DNA of 64,000 nucleotides from Dickeya lacustris (GTDB taxonomy: Bacteria; Pseudomonadota; Gammaproteobacteria; Enterobacterales; Enterobacteriaceae): positions 2,232,001 to 2,296,000 of the forward strand of contig NZ_CP114280.1 of NCBI RefSeq assembly GCF_029635795.1, read 5' to 3'. A program made the translations under genes and the position numbers. Each line of letters opens with the position of its first letter. Position 1 is the first letter of the stretch. Under the pieces are notes generated by a model. The model searched no databases, was not told the origin of the DNA, and saw only the letters and a list, made by a program, of their open reading frames with translations. Below are positions 1 to 14,213 of this stretch, in pieces.

Positions 1-663
1 AAGATGAATTTCAGCCCCCAGCCTGACCCTGACAAATGATGCCGTCAACGCGCCGACAACCGTGAGGCCGAGGATAGTGGCACCACGGCTAAATGCCTCG
101 CTTTGCTGTTTTAACGTCCCTAGCGCACTTAACCCTAACTTATAGCCATAATTAAAAAGAGGAATATAGATTGAGAACCTAATCAGGTTAAATAACAGCA
201 AAAAGATAATCGGTGCGATATAGAGATTATCCAATGCCAGCGCGGCTGCAATCGAGGCGGTAATCGGCAGAATCGTTAACTGGCACATTGCATCGCCAAT
301 TCCCCCAAGCGGCCCCATCGCGGCGACTTTGAAAGAGCGAATGGTCTCTATGGGCTGCTTACCTTTTTCCATTGCCAGGATAACGCCTTGCATAAAAGAA
401 ACCAGCCACGGCGAGGTATTAAAAAATTCATTGTGTAATTTTAATGATACAGACAAGTCATGCTTATTTTTATGAATCCGCTGTAATGCGGGTAACATTG
501 CATAAAGAAAACCGGATGATTGCATACGCTGATAATTGAATGATGCCTGGACCCATAACATACGTAGCCAGGATTGCCGCATTACCTTTTTATCCAGCTC
601 GACATGCGTCGTTTTATCGCAATATTCATCATCATTGATTTTTTCAGAAATTTGCTGCGACAT
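1..663 (-). CDS. agaE: PTS system mannose-family EIID component, GalNAc-type (partial, 3' end outside window)
   Basis: The open frame starts at an ATG ending at 663 and stays open to base 1, so about 221 codons are visible and the C-terminus lies outside the window. The product starts MSQQISEKINDDEYCDKTTH and contains the EIID-type stretch around residues 85-130 (SFMQGVILAMEKG, then GPLGGIGDAMCQ) followed by hydrophobic segments. EIID is an integral membrane subunit of mannose-type PTS permeases and works with EIIC to move the sugar across the inner membrane. A GAGGGG ribosome binding site lies 8 nt upstream, and the start is 1 nt after the agaW stop, which implies translational coupling. The GalNAc assignment rests on the operon; agaE rather than agaD is chosen because the EIIB partner resembles AgaV. 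Confidence 0.85.
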   Translation of the reverse strand, partial: MSQQISEKINDDEYCDKTTHVELDKKVMRQSWLRMLWVQASFNYQRMQSSGFLYAMLPALQRIHKNKHDLSVSLKLHNEFFNTSPWLVSFMQGVILAMEKGKQPIETIRSFKVAAMGPLGGIGDAMCQLTILPITASIAAALALDNLYIAPIIFLLLFNLIRFSIYIPLFNYGYKLGLSALGTLKQQSEAFSRGATILGLTVVGALTASFVRVRLGAEIHL

Positions 664-664
664 A

Positions 665-1444
665 TTAAATCCCCTCATCCATTTGTTTATTTTCTGATGG
701 AATGACACGACGCCTATGCTCTGCCTGATTGAAATAGTCAATCGCCGCCACGGAGGTGCCGAGCAGGGCAATAGCAATAATGGGCAGTTTTAAGAACGTG
801 GCACAGACAAAACCTATAATGAAAAAGGGAATATATTTTTTCTCTTTCAGCATCATTTTTAACAGCATGGCAAACCCAAGCGCAGGCATCATGGCACCCG
901 CGATGCTCAGTCCATCAATGATAACTTTTGGCACTTGCTCAACAATCGTTTTCGCCACGACATCGCCAAACCAGGTGGGAATAAATGCACAGAGAAAGAA
1001 AGTGAAGAAATAGGTGAGCATGCCCAGATAATTAATACGCTCGATGCCTTTTACATCACAGGCACTGGCCATTTTATCGACTTTGGTCATGAGTGTGGCA
1101 AAGGCGGTGAATTGAATAACCGTCAGTTGCTGCATCAAAATAGCAAAAGGAATTGCAACCCCGACGACCGCACTGGGAGACAAGCCCGATTGAATACCAA
1201 AAACAACGCCCACCGCTGCGCCAATGGTGACATTCGGTGGCTGGGCTCCGGCTAACGGCATCAAACCGAGCCAGGCCAACTCCAGTGTTGCACCAATTTC
1301 AAGGCCAGCTTTAAGATCCCCCATAATTAAGCCGACAACGCTGCCTGTTACAATAGGCCGGCCTATCATGAACCCAGATCCATAATAATCTAACCCGGCC
1401 AGACCAACCCATAACGCTATTAATAATACCGTTAAAATATCCAT
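665..1444 (-). CDS. agaW: PTS system mannose-family EIIC component, GalNAc-type
   Basis: This 259-residue, very hydrophobic protein belongs to the sorbose/mannose-type EIIC family. It has the family's loop motif around residues 60-75 (GLMPLAGAQPPNVTIG) and about seven predicted membrane segments. EIIC forms the sugar channel of the permease in the inner membrane together with EIID. The gene begins 9 nt after the EIIB gene and ends 1 nt before the EIID start, so the three are co-translated. Sequence recall favours the E. coli AgaW/AgaC group, and the neighbouring EIIB is AgaV-like, so AgaW is preferred. Substrate specificity (GalNAc versus galactosamine) cannot be read from the sequence alone. 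Confidence 0.88.
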   Translation of the reverse strand: MDILTVLLIALWVGLAGLDYYGSGFMIGRPIVTGSVVGLIMGDLKAGLEIGATLELAWLGLMPLAGAQPPNVTIGAAVGVVFGIQSGLSPSAVVGVAIPFAILMQQLTVIQFTAFATLMTKVDKMASACDVKGIERINYLGMLTYFFTFFLCAFIPTWFGDVVAKTIVEQVPKVIIDGLSIAGAMMPALGFAMLLKMMLKEKKYIPFFIIGFVCATFLKLPIIAIALLGTSVAAIDYFNQAEHRRRVIPSENKQMDEGI

Positions 1445-1453
1445 ACCTATGCC

Positions 1454-1924
1454 TTATAAGTATTGTTCAATATTTATTGGAGTATCAGACGGGTTACGCT
1501 GAATGGTGCAGCAAACCCCCAAGTGGACTAACTCCCTGAACGTATTTTTGTCTTCATCATCTAATGAAACCGTGGCGTGAACCTGCTCTTTTCCTTCCTT
1601 GTAGTGCATGTTCCCAATATTTATTTTTTTAATTGGCACGCCACCTTTCACCAGCGTTAATGCGTCTTGTGGGGTGCGAACCAGGATAAATATTTTCTGG
1701 TGGTCGGCTGCTTTATGAATAATATCTATCGTTTTTTGCAGGCTAAAAAATCGCGTATCAAATTCACCGGCTGACATTTTTGCTAATGCCTGCTGTGCCG
1801 GGTCTTGTGCAACAGCGTCATTAGCAAAAAGAATCAGATTACATCCAGAGTGCGGCCCATGGCCTACGGCAACCTGACCATGTAATCCTCGCTCATCAAT
1901 TCGGGTATAGACAATATTCGGCAT
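1454..1924 (-). CDS. agaV: PTS system mannose-family EIIB component, GalNAc-type
   Basis: This cytoplasmic phosphotransfer subunit has 156 residues. It begins MPNIVYTRIDERGLHGQV; His15 in the D-E-R-x-x-H-G-Q motif is the expected phosphorylated histidine, which accepts phosphate from AgaF (EIIA) and passes it to the incoming sugar. The central stretch LVKGGVPIKKINIGNMHY matches E. coli AgaV better than AgaB. An AAGGAA ribosome binding site lies 8 nt before the ATG. The gene follows agaY after about 50 nt and precedes agaW by 9 nt. The usual Arg-Leu-Ile-His-Gly-Gln reads Arg-Gly-Leu-His-Gly-Gln here, a small deviation beside the active histidine. Confidence 0.88.
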   Translation of the reverse strand: MPNIVYTRIDERGLHGQVAVGHGPHSGCNLILFANDAVAQDPAQQALAKMSAGEFDTRFFSLQKTIDIIHKAADHQKIFILVRTPQDALTLVKGGVPIKKINIGNMHYKEGKEQVHATVSLDDEDKNTFRELVHLGVCCTIQRNPSDTPINIEQYL

Positions 1925-1973
1925 CGTTAAATTCCTTGCTTTATATTTTTGATATTTTTATTCATGAATATTT

Positions 1974-4024
<2,051 letters not shown>

Positions 4025-4025
<1 letters not shown>

Positions 4026-4465
4026 CAAATCCCCTCCTCCACCAAATGTGTTGGTGAGGTACTCTCTTTGCGCATCTCATCGGCTAAAGACGTCAGCCCA
4101 CGGTGTCCGCACGCCAGCGCCTGAACGCGGAACTCGCAGGCTCCCAACGCATCACGCTCTAGCAACATCTCCAGCAGCAATTGAAGATTGACGCCGGTTA
4201 TCACTTCGCGTTTAGGCGTTTGCATGGCTAACAGCGACGCCACGCGAAATGGCGTGCCCCCCAGTAAATCGGTGAGGAACACCACGCCATCGCCGTGATC
4301 CACCAAACAAAGTGCTTCCTCAAATTGCTGTTTTAACGTGCTGGTGGTTGATGATTCAGGAAAATCGATGACGGCCACATTGGGCTGCTCACCCAAAACC
4401 TGCTCCACCGCTTTTGCCATTCCGCTGGCAAAAGCGCCATGACCACTGATGATGATGCCCAGCAT
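4025..4465 (-). CDS. agaF: PTS system mannose-family EIIA component, GalNAc-type
   Basis: This is a 146-residue cytoplasmic EIIA domain of the mannose family. It begins MLGIIISGHGAFASGMAKAV; His9 in SGHG is the phosphorylation site that takes phosphate from HPr and donates it to AgaV. Later family motifs are FLTDLLGGTPFRVAS and NLQLLLEMLLER. I chose the ATG at 4465 because an AAAGGAG ribosome binding site lies 8 nt upstream; an in-frame GTG at 4474 would overlap that site. The stop overlaps the agaA start. A gap of about 100 nt separates it from agaS upstream, in which I see no promoter or terminator. Confidence 0.92.
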
Positions 4466-4563
4466 GTAACGCACTCCTTTGTTAGAGGGTTCAACACGAC
4501 ACTAACGGGTTAACAACGCGCTACCTGGAGAAACCCGTCTTCATTTAGAAAATACGTTTATCT

Positions 4564-5775
4564 TCATATTGATACTGACTTTTCTTCGGCTGAACGCTTA
4601 CCTGCCACGCCATATTCCTGGCGCTCATGCGGGTAGATTTTCACCCCCTGAACAACCCGATTAACCTGCCCGCTCGGGCAAGGGTTATCAGGGCTGATGC
4701 CCAGCGTTAACGAGGTGTGGAAGGCATAGCATTGGGCATACAGCAGGTAGCAAAACGCCAGTTGGGCATCATCCCCTTGCAGGGTACGGGGCAGGTAGAT
4801 GTACTCCCCCTCCTCAATACGGCTATCATGCTTGTCGGCAATCGCCACCACGCGGGCGGCCTGAGCGTCGGTGCGCAACTCGCGCAGTAAATCCAGGTCA
4901 TATTGACGGGTATAGGGGTCATTAGAGATAAACAGCACAATCAGCGTCTGCCCGTTCACCACCGATTTGGGGCCATGGCGAAAGCCGGTTGGAGAGTCAA
5001 ACAGTGCCACAACCTGCCCCCCGGTGAGCTCTAGCAATTTCAGCGCCGCCTCTTGCGCAACCCCTTGCAGGCTACCGCTGCCGAGGTAGATAACCCGCTG
5101 GGCTAGCGGATCATTCCATTGTGGTACGCATTGCACCGCTTGCGTCAGGATGTCCTCGCCAGCAAGCGTCAGTTGCACACAGTTTTGCTGATTGAACCGT
5201 TCTGGCAGAAAAACCGCCAGGCAACTCAGCATCATGCTGGTCAGGCTGCTGGTCATCGCGAAACTGCGATCATGGGTTTGCGCAGGCATCAACAGCGCTA
5301 ATGAATGCGGCTCTTGCAAGCAACGCTGATAAAGCTTGCCCTCACCGTTACAGGTCAGGACAAGGTGGTAGCAGTGCGTGAGTAATTGACTGGCAAGCTC
5401 AACGGCCGCCACGCTCTCTGGGCTATTGCCGGAGCGGGCAAAAGAGATGAGTAACGTTGGGCAGTCCTGAGCCAGATACTCTGCCGGGTCAGTGACAATA
5501 TCGGTAGTCGCAATCGCCTCAACCCGTCTATTCAGACAAGCGGCCAGATAGGGAGCCAGCGCACGCCCGGCAAAGGCAGACGTCCCAGCCCCTGTCAGAA
5601 TCACACGCAGATTGTCATACGACAGCAACGGTGCAAGAAAACGCTCCACTGCGGGGCGGTTCGCCGCCACCATCGCCAGCGTCTCGCCCCAGGTAGCCGG
5701 TTGTTGGCGAATTTCCCGGGCCGTCGCCAAGCCATTGGCGGTACGTAATGCCTCAACGGGATAACCGAGGATCAT
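4564..5775 (-). CDS. agaS: Galactosamine-6-phosphate deaminase/isomerase of the SIS family
   Basis: The product has 403 residues with two SIS (sugar isomerase) domains. AgaS converts D-galactosamine-6-phosphate to D-tagatose-6-phosphate and ammonia, linking the deacetylase to the aldolase. Visible motifs are the first SIS phosphate loop LTGAGTSAFAGRA (about residue 60), FARSGNSPESVAAVE (about residue 112), LGSGSLQGVAQEAALKLLE in the second SIS domain and DSPTGFRHGPKS. The ATG has an AAGGAG ribosome binding site 9 nt upstream and follows agaZ after 12 nt. The C-terminus extends about 15 residues beyond the E. coli protein after VVQGVKIYPHERQ, in a charged tail of unknown relevance. Confidence 0.9.
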   Translation of the reverse strand: MILGYPVEALRTANGLATAREIRQQPATWGETLAMVAANRPAVERFLAPLLSYDNLRVILTGAGTSAFAGRALAPYLAACLNRRVEAIATTDIVTDPAEYLAQDCPTLLISFARSGNSPESVAAVELASQLLTHCYHLVLTCNGEGKLYQRCLQEPHSLALLMPAQTHDRSFAMTSSLTSMMLSCLAVFLPERFNQQNCVQLTLAGEDILTQAVQCVPQWNDPLAQRVIYLGSGSLQGVAQEAALKLLELTGGQVVALFDSPTGFRHGPKSVVNGQTLIVLFISNDPYTRQYDLDLLRELRTDAQAARVVAIADKHDSRIEEGEYIYLPRTLQGDDAQLAFCYLLYAQCYAFHTSLTLGISPDNPCPSGQVNRVVQGVKIYPHERQEYGVAGKRSAEEKSVSI

Positions 5776-5787
5776 GTCTACAGCTCC

Positions 5788-7083
5788 TTATACTACAGCG
5801 TCAAATTGGGGTGAGCAGGCGCAGGCATAGTGCCGTAACACGTCCTGAATCTGATCGAGAATGAGGTCATGAGGGGTAGCGGAGAGCCTGCCCTGACGCA
5901 CCTTGCGGTACTGCAAGGGTAAGTGCTGACTGAGCAGCGGCAACGGGATGGATTCAGCTGCTAAGTTATTGAGTAATTTTGCATAACACTCATCAACGCG
6001 CTTATCCGGCCAGTAATAGCGGATGCGATCTGAATAGCTGTAGCCACGGGCCAGACGACAGGCATCCGCGCTCCCCTGATAGTGGCTACGCCAAAATTCG
6101 GGGCGGTCTAACATCGCGGCTTCCAGTACCTGACGCAGGCCTGAAACGTCCCGCTGCGGCACTAATTCCTCTTCAATCGCCGCAAGCGCAAACAGCGCTT
6201 CACGCAGCGCGAATGTCAGCGCCGGGCCGACTTTGAGAATCGCGAAGTGGTCACGAACCAACTGGCGATATGCCTGCGGGGTTTGATAATCCGTAGAATG
6301 GGCTTCAAACACCATGTGAGGATACGCATCAAGCGCAGCGCTCAATAAAGTGGCTTTTTCTGGCTGATAATCAATAACATGGGTATGGTCGAATTCGACC
6401 CCCGGCTGTACTACCAATGCAATCACCCGTGGCCAGATAGAGGCTAGTCCGACACGCGTGAAGGCCTGCCGATGCGCCTCTAGCGTGTGGTGGGCCGCGT
6501 GCGGCGTTGTCACAGCCAGCCCGTCTAGCGCTTCGTGAGCACCGCCTGGCACAGGCACTTCCGTGCCAATCACATACAGCAAATCGCAACATCCAAACCG
6601 CGCCAGACAGGTTTGTTCAGCAACGAGAGCCAGGCGAGCCGCACGTTCAGCCACCACATCATCGGTTAAAGGCACCGGGTCGCCCTGACAAGACATACTG
6701 CAATCCAGATGGATTTTTTTAAAACCAGCCCGGACATAACTGGCGATTAACTCTTCGGCATAAGCCATCGCCTGCTCCGCTGGCTCATTTTGCCAGCGGT
6801 TGGGGCCAAGGTGATCGCCACCCAAAATAAGGCGGTGAATAGGAAAGCCACAGTCCGTCGCAAGCTGATAAAGGCGGTCGCGAAAATCAACCGGCGTCAT
6901 TCCCGTATAGCCGCCAAACTGGTCTACCTGATTAGAAGTGGCCTCAACCAACAGCAACTCATCCCTTGCTGCTGCAAGGCGAAACGCAGCTTCCAGTACC
7001 AATGGATGCGCGGAGCAGACAGCATATATCCCTATAGCTTCGCCCTGCTTATGCCTTTCGATTAACGACACCATGGATTTCAT
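5788..7083 (-). CDS. agaZ: Tagatose-1,6-bisphosphate aldolase accessory subunit (KbaZ/GatZ family)
   Basis: This is a 431-residue protein of the GatZ/KbaZ family, needed for full activity and stability of the class II tagatose bisphosphate aldolase AgaY; it is not itself the zinc catalyst. The match to E. coli KbaZ is very close, for example [33 protein letters not shown] and [19 protein letters not shown] longer in-frame start exists at 7113, but the ATG at 7083 fits family length and has AAAGGAAG just upstream. It is the first gene of the operon; its start region overlaps a pyrimidine-rich tract resembling AgaR sites, so repression could act directly at the initiation region. agaR lies divergently about 280 nt away. 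Confidence 0.92.
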   Translation of the reverse strand: MKSMVSLIERHKQGEAIGIYAVCSAHPLVLEAAFRLAAARDELLLVEATSNQVDQFGGYTGMTPVDFRDRLYQLATDCGFPIHRLILGGDHLGPNRWQNEPAEQAMAYAEELIASYVRAGFKKIHLDCSMSCQGDPVPLTDDVVAERAARLALVAEQTCLARFGCCDLLYVIGTEVPVPGGAHEALDGLAVTTPHAAHHTLEAHRQAFTRVGLASIWPRVIALVVQPGVEFDHTHVIDYQPEKATLLSAALDAYPHMVFEAHSTDYQTPQAYRQLVRDHFAILKVGPALTFALREALFALAAIEEELVPQRDVSGLRQVLEAAMLDRPEFWRSHYQGSADACRLARGYSYSDRIRYYWPDKRVDECYAKLLNNLAAESIPLPLLSQHLPLQYRKVRQGRLSATPHDLILDQIQDVLRHYACACSPQFDAVV

Positions 7084-7222
7084 TTCGCTTCCTTTGTTTC
7101 TTTTTTTCACCAAATTAGTTTCGATTCCTTTTTAAAACATATACCCTTCCCCTGCGAAACGAAATACAGTGTGGTTCACATCATGAGCAAGATCACAAAA
7201 AGAAAGGAAACGAAAGAAAAAG
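7081..7222. promoter_or_regulatory. agaZ-agaR intergenic control region: candidate AgaR operators and a CRP-like site
   Basis: The divergent intergenic region carries several tracts related to the pyrimidine-rich consensus of the E. coli AgaR operators, whose core is TTTCRTTTYRTTTY. On the plus strand they lie at about 7082-7106 and 7117-7137. On the minus strand they lie at about 7150-7170 (TGTATTTCGTTTCG) and 7197-7222 (TTTCGTTTCCTTTCTTTTTG), the latter the best match. On the minus strand, 7182-7197 reads TGTGATCTTGCTCATG, which keeps the left CRP half-site and three of five bases of the right one. The sites are consistent with repression by AgaR and activation by cAMP-CRP, but operator function is inference from motif similarity. 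Confidence 0.6.
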
Positions 7223-7366
7223 GCTGGTGTTAAATGACGAACTGCGCCGTTATTTAACTGAGTGAAAGCTTGATTTGAGGTAACGACTGGGCCTTAATAT
7301 AAAAGAGAAAAAAATGAAAGCACCGCATTTAACATCGTTTAACACAGCGCATTGGCAGAAAGGATT

Positions 7367-8173
7367 ATGCAAATAACAGAAAAAAATGTGCTCGGCACAA
7401 GCGAGCGGCGGGAGAAAATCATACAGCAGCTTCGCACCCACGGTAGTGTGCAAGTCAATGAGCTCGCCAGCCATTATCAGGTGTCTACTGTCACCATTCG
7501 TAACGATCTGGCTTTTCTGGAAAAACAGGGCGTAGCCGTGCGCGCTTATGGTGGCGCGCTGTTGTGCGAACCGAGTCAAACGGTTCCTGAGCGCACAATT
7601 GCGGACAAAAGCATACTCAATACGCCAGCCAAGCAGCGAATAGGGGCACTGGCCGCTACATTGGTTTATCCAGGATGCCGTCTCATTCTCGACTCTGGAA
7701 CAACAACGCTTGAGGTCGCGCGGCATTTACAGGCACACCAGGACATTCTGGTGATGACTAACGGTATTAACGTCGCCAACGCTTTACTGGAGGCCGAAGG
7801 GGTTGAACTGCTTATGACCGGCGGGCACCTGCGCCGTAAGTCACTTTCATTCTATGGCGCCCAGGCGGAGCAATCATTACAAAACTACCACTTTGATATG
7901 CTGTTTCTTGGGGTCGATGGTATCGATCTTGAGCGTGGTATCAGTACGCACCATGAGGATGAAGCGCGACTTAATCGCTGTATGTGTCAGGTCGCAGAAA
8001 AGATTATCGTCGTCACTGACTCCAGTAAATTCCGCCGTCTGAGCCTGCACAGAATTATTGAAACTCCGCGTATCCATACGCTGATAACCGATGATGCTTT
8101 ACCGACAGAGATTCTCAATGGTTTGAGGCACGCAGGTATTGAGGTTTTACTGGTTCCCGCTGACGCCGACTGA
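7367..8173 (+). CDS. agaR: DeoR-family transcriptional repressor of the aga operon
   Basis: The product has 268 residues. The N-terminal DeoR winged helix-turn-helix spans about residues 14-70 ([16 protein letters not shown] and [17 protein letters not shown]). The sugar-phosphate sensing domain follows, with [32 protein letters not shown] and [13 protein letters not shown]. These match E. coli AgaR almost residue for residue, so the assignment is firm. The ATG at 7367 follows an AAAGGA site at short spacing; a TTG at 7352 in the same frame is less likely. The gene is divergent from agaZ. By family knowledge the inducer is a phosphorylated amino-sugar intermediate. Confidence 0.93.
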   Translation: MQITEKNVLGTSERREKIIQQLRTHGSVQVNELASHYQVSTVTIRNDLAFLEKQGVAVRAYGGALLCEPSQTVPERTIADKSILNTPAKQRIGALAATLVYPGCRLILDSGTTTLEVARHLQAHQDILVMTNGINVANALLEAEGVELLMTGGHLRRKSLSFYGAQAEQSLQNYHFDMLFLGVDGIDLERGISTHHEDEARLNRCMCQVAEKIIVVTDSSKFRRLSLHRIIETPRIHTLITDDALPTEILNGLRHAGIEVLLVPADAD

Positions 8174-8230
8174 AGGGCATTCAGCCCAACGCAAACTGAC
8201 GTATTGATAAGGTTTCTGCAAGGGTGACAC

Positions 8231-8263
8231 AAAAGCCGGTCTGAAACCCAATAGACCGGCTTT
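8231..8263 (+). terminator. Rho-independent terminator after agaR
   Basis: An 11-bp inverted repeat (AAAGCCGGTCT ... AGACCGGCTTT) with a 10-nt loop lies 57 nt after the agaR stop. The 3' side ends in only three T residues on the plus strand and the 5' side begins with a run of A, so it may work in both directions and also stop transcripts leaving the rRNA operon. Confidence 0.75.
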
Positions 8264-8496
8264 AACAAACGGTAGATGGTTCAGGCACAGGTCAGGGGCG
8301 GCTCTGGCAAGCTTTGCGTCCCCCAACCATCTGCTTCTGAGCAATGATGGGTTGGTGTTTCGATAGCACCGGGCGAGACAAGCGAGCGGGGTGTCAGCAC
8401 AGGGCGCGTGGTTTCATGCCTGACCGTGTGTTACGGTGCAGCATACATACAGCGTGCCGGGCCCCCATTGCCCCACCCCCGCATAAACCGCACCCA

Positions 8497-8529
8497 AAAC
8501 AAAAGGCCCGGTCTTTCGACCGGGCCCTT
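8497..8529 (-). terminator. rRNA operon terminator, copy 1
   Basis: On the minus strand, shortly after the 5S gene, there is a GGGCCCGGTC / GACCGGGCC stem with a GAAA-type loop followed by TTTTGTTTT. This is the classical rrn T1-like intrinsic terminator, and the same sequence recurs at 50964-50996. Confidence 0.93.
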
Positions 8530-8540
8530 CGCCTTATTTA

Positions 8541-8660
8541 ATGCCTGGCAGTTCCCTACTCTCGCATGGGGAGACCCCACACTACCATCGGCGCTACGGC
8601 GTTTCACTTCTGAGTTCGGCATGGGGTCAGGTGGGACCACCGCGCTGTCGCCGCCAGGCA
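8541..8660 (-). rRNA. rrf: 5S ribosomal RNA, copy 1
   Basis: The gene is 120 nt, with complementary termini TGCCTGGC and GCCAGGCA and the E. coli-like core, including the stretch CCCACCTGACCCCATGCCG on the minus strand. It is identical in length to copy 2. It follows the 23S gene after about 118 nt and is the last gene of the operon. Confidence 0.97.
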
Positions 8661-8778
8661 AATTCTTTTTATTCCGGCCGTTATGCTCCGCTCTCACTTC
8701 CACATAACCACCCGAACCAATCTCTGAACAAGCTGAATCTATTCTCTGCGTCTCTCACCAAAACACCTTCGGTGTTGT

Positions 8779-11685
<2,907 letters not shown>

Positions 11686-11888
11686 TCACAACCCGAAAGT
11701 GTTTCGGGATGCAAGTTTTTGAGAGACTCGAACAACACATGCATTCGCATACACATGCTGTCGTTTCAATTTTCAGCTTGTTCCAGATTGTTAAAGAGCA
11801 AGATAACGTAAACCTGACTATCTCTAATCAGCTTTAGGTTATCTTCGGGATATACCTGACCGTGACTTTAACTCACCAGTCTTGTCAT

Positions 11889-11965
11889 TTGCGTCCCCTA
11901 GGGGATTCGAACCCCCTGTTACCGCCGTGAAAGGGCGGTGTCCTGGGCCTCTAGACGAAGAGACA
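11889..11965 (-). tRNA. gltT: tRNA-Glu(UUC), copy 1, with acceptor-stem and T-arm defects
   Basis: The gene lies in the 16S-23S spacer. The anticodon arm (CCTTTCAC, anticodon TTC) and D-arm match tRNA-Glu. Compared with the intact copy at 54359-54434, this copy has one extra C in the T-arm (ACCCCCTG), a changed 5' acceptor strand (GTCTCTTC in place of GTCCCCTTC) and no encoded CCA at the 3' end. As written, the cloverleaf would be broken. Because the surrounding rRNA also shows unlikely indels, sequence error is as likely as true decay. Confidence 0.8.
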
Positions 11966-12050
11966 GTCTCTTGTCAGCTTCGCAAGACGCTTTTGACTCT
12001 TTTACTTCATCAGACAATCTGTGTGGACACCACGCAGGCTCTTCACTCGG

Positions 12051-13593
<1,543 letters not shown>

Positions 13594-13912
13594 AAGTTTG
13601 ATTGTGTTTTCCGAAGAAAACGTGCTCAAAGAATTTACTGTTTATTCGTAATGAATTAACTGTTGTCACTCTTCAAGACTTTCACAAAAGTTTTTGCGAA
13701 GTGTCCTGCGAGTGCCCACACAGATTGTCTGATTAATTGTTAAAGAGCAGTGCGACCGGCCTGAGCCTGCTGTCGCGAGGTGGCGTATACTACGCTTTCC
13801 TCATGAAGAGTCAACGCTTTTTTTTCGTTTTCTCTTCGCTGACACCGCGCTGCGTTGCCGCTGTTGCCGTGTCAGTGGGTTCGCATTATAGGGACTTCTT
13901 ATCAGGCCGCAA
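13594..13912 (-). promoter_or_regulatory. rRNA operon leader and P1/P2 promoters, copy 1
   Basis: On the minus strand, P1 has -10 TATAAT (13885-13890) and -35 TTGCGG (13907-13912) with 16 bp between them. P2 has -10 TAGTAT (13787-13792) and -35 TTGACT (13809-13814) with 16 bp between them. The leader antitermination boxA, TGCTCTTTAACAA, is at 13738-13750. This is the standard growth-rate-controlled rrn layout. The P1 -35 differs from copy 2, which has TTGTCA. The rest of this 319-nt stretch is leader RNA with no gene. Confidence 0.85.
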
Positions 13913-13988
13913 CCGGTATTTTGCATAAAATCGCGCGTTCGCTGCATTCCACAGCAAAAGTGCCGCTTATACCTTATTTTGCACAGAG

Positions 13989-13997
13989 TTATCCACA
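13989..13997 (+). promoter_or_regulatory. Single perfect DnaA-box match upstream of purH
   Basis: TTATCCACA is an exact match to the high-affinity DnaA box. It sits between rrn P1 and the purH operator. It is isolated, so it could be chance or a local regulatory DnaA site; there is no origin-like cluster around it. Confidence 0.35.
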
Positions 13998-14029
13998 AAG
14001 AAGGGATTTCTTGAAAATTGGCGAGCATC

Positions 14030-14045
14030 ACGCAAACGTTTTCGC
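14030..14045 (+). promoter_or_regulatory. PurR operator for purHD
   Basis: ACGCAAACGTTTTCGC matches the 16-bp PurR palindrome (ACGCAAACGTTTNCGT type). It lies about 170 nt upstream of purH, the position expected for purine repression of purHD in enterobacteria. Confidence 0.85.
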
Positions 14046-14213
14046 TACAATTCGCACCAGCACATTTCACACCTATTCGTGGGAATTAATAAGTGTGTTA
14101 GCTGAATACCAGCCCGATTGCGCCACCATCTTTAAGCGATAACCACCGCCATCGACTGAATATTCAGCTAACGCTCTTAAAAGTAAGAACCTAAGTCAGG
14201 GGATTAAACCATC

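Noticed and set aside
8353..8396. Possible compensatory pair in the rrn distal flank: TGATG/CATCA in copy 2 (50820-50863) against TGGTG/TGTCA in copy 1
   Set aside because: It looked like covariation, but on the transcribed minus strand copy 1 gives A-C mismatches, so pairing is not preserved.
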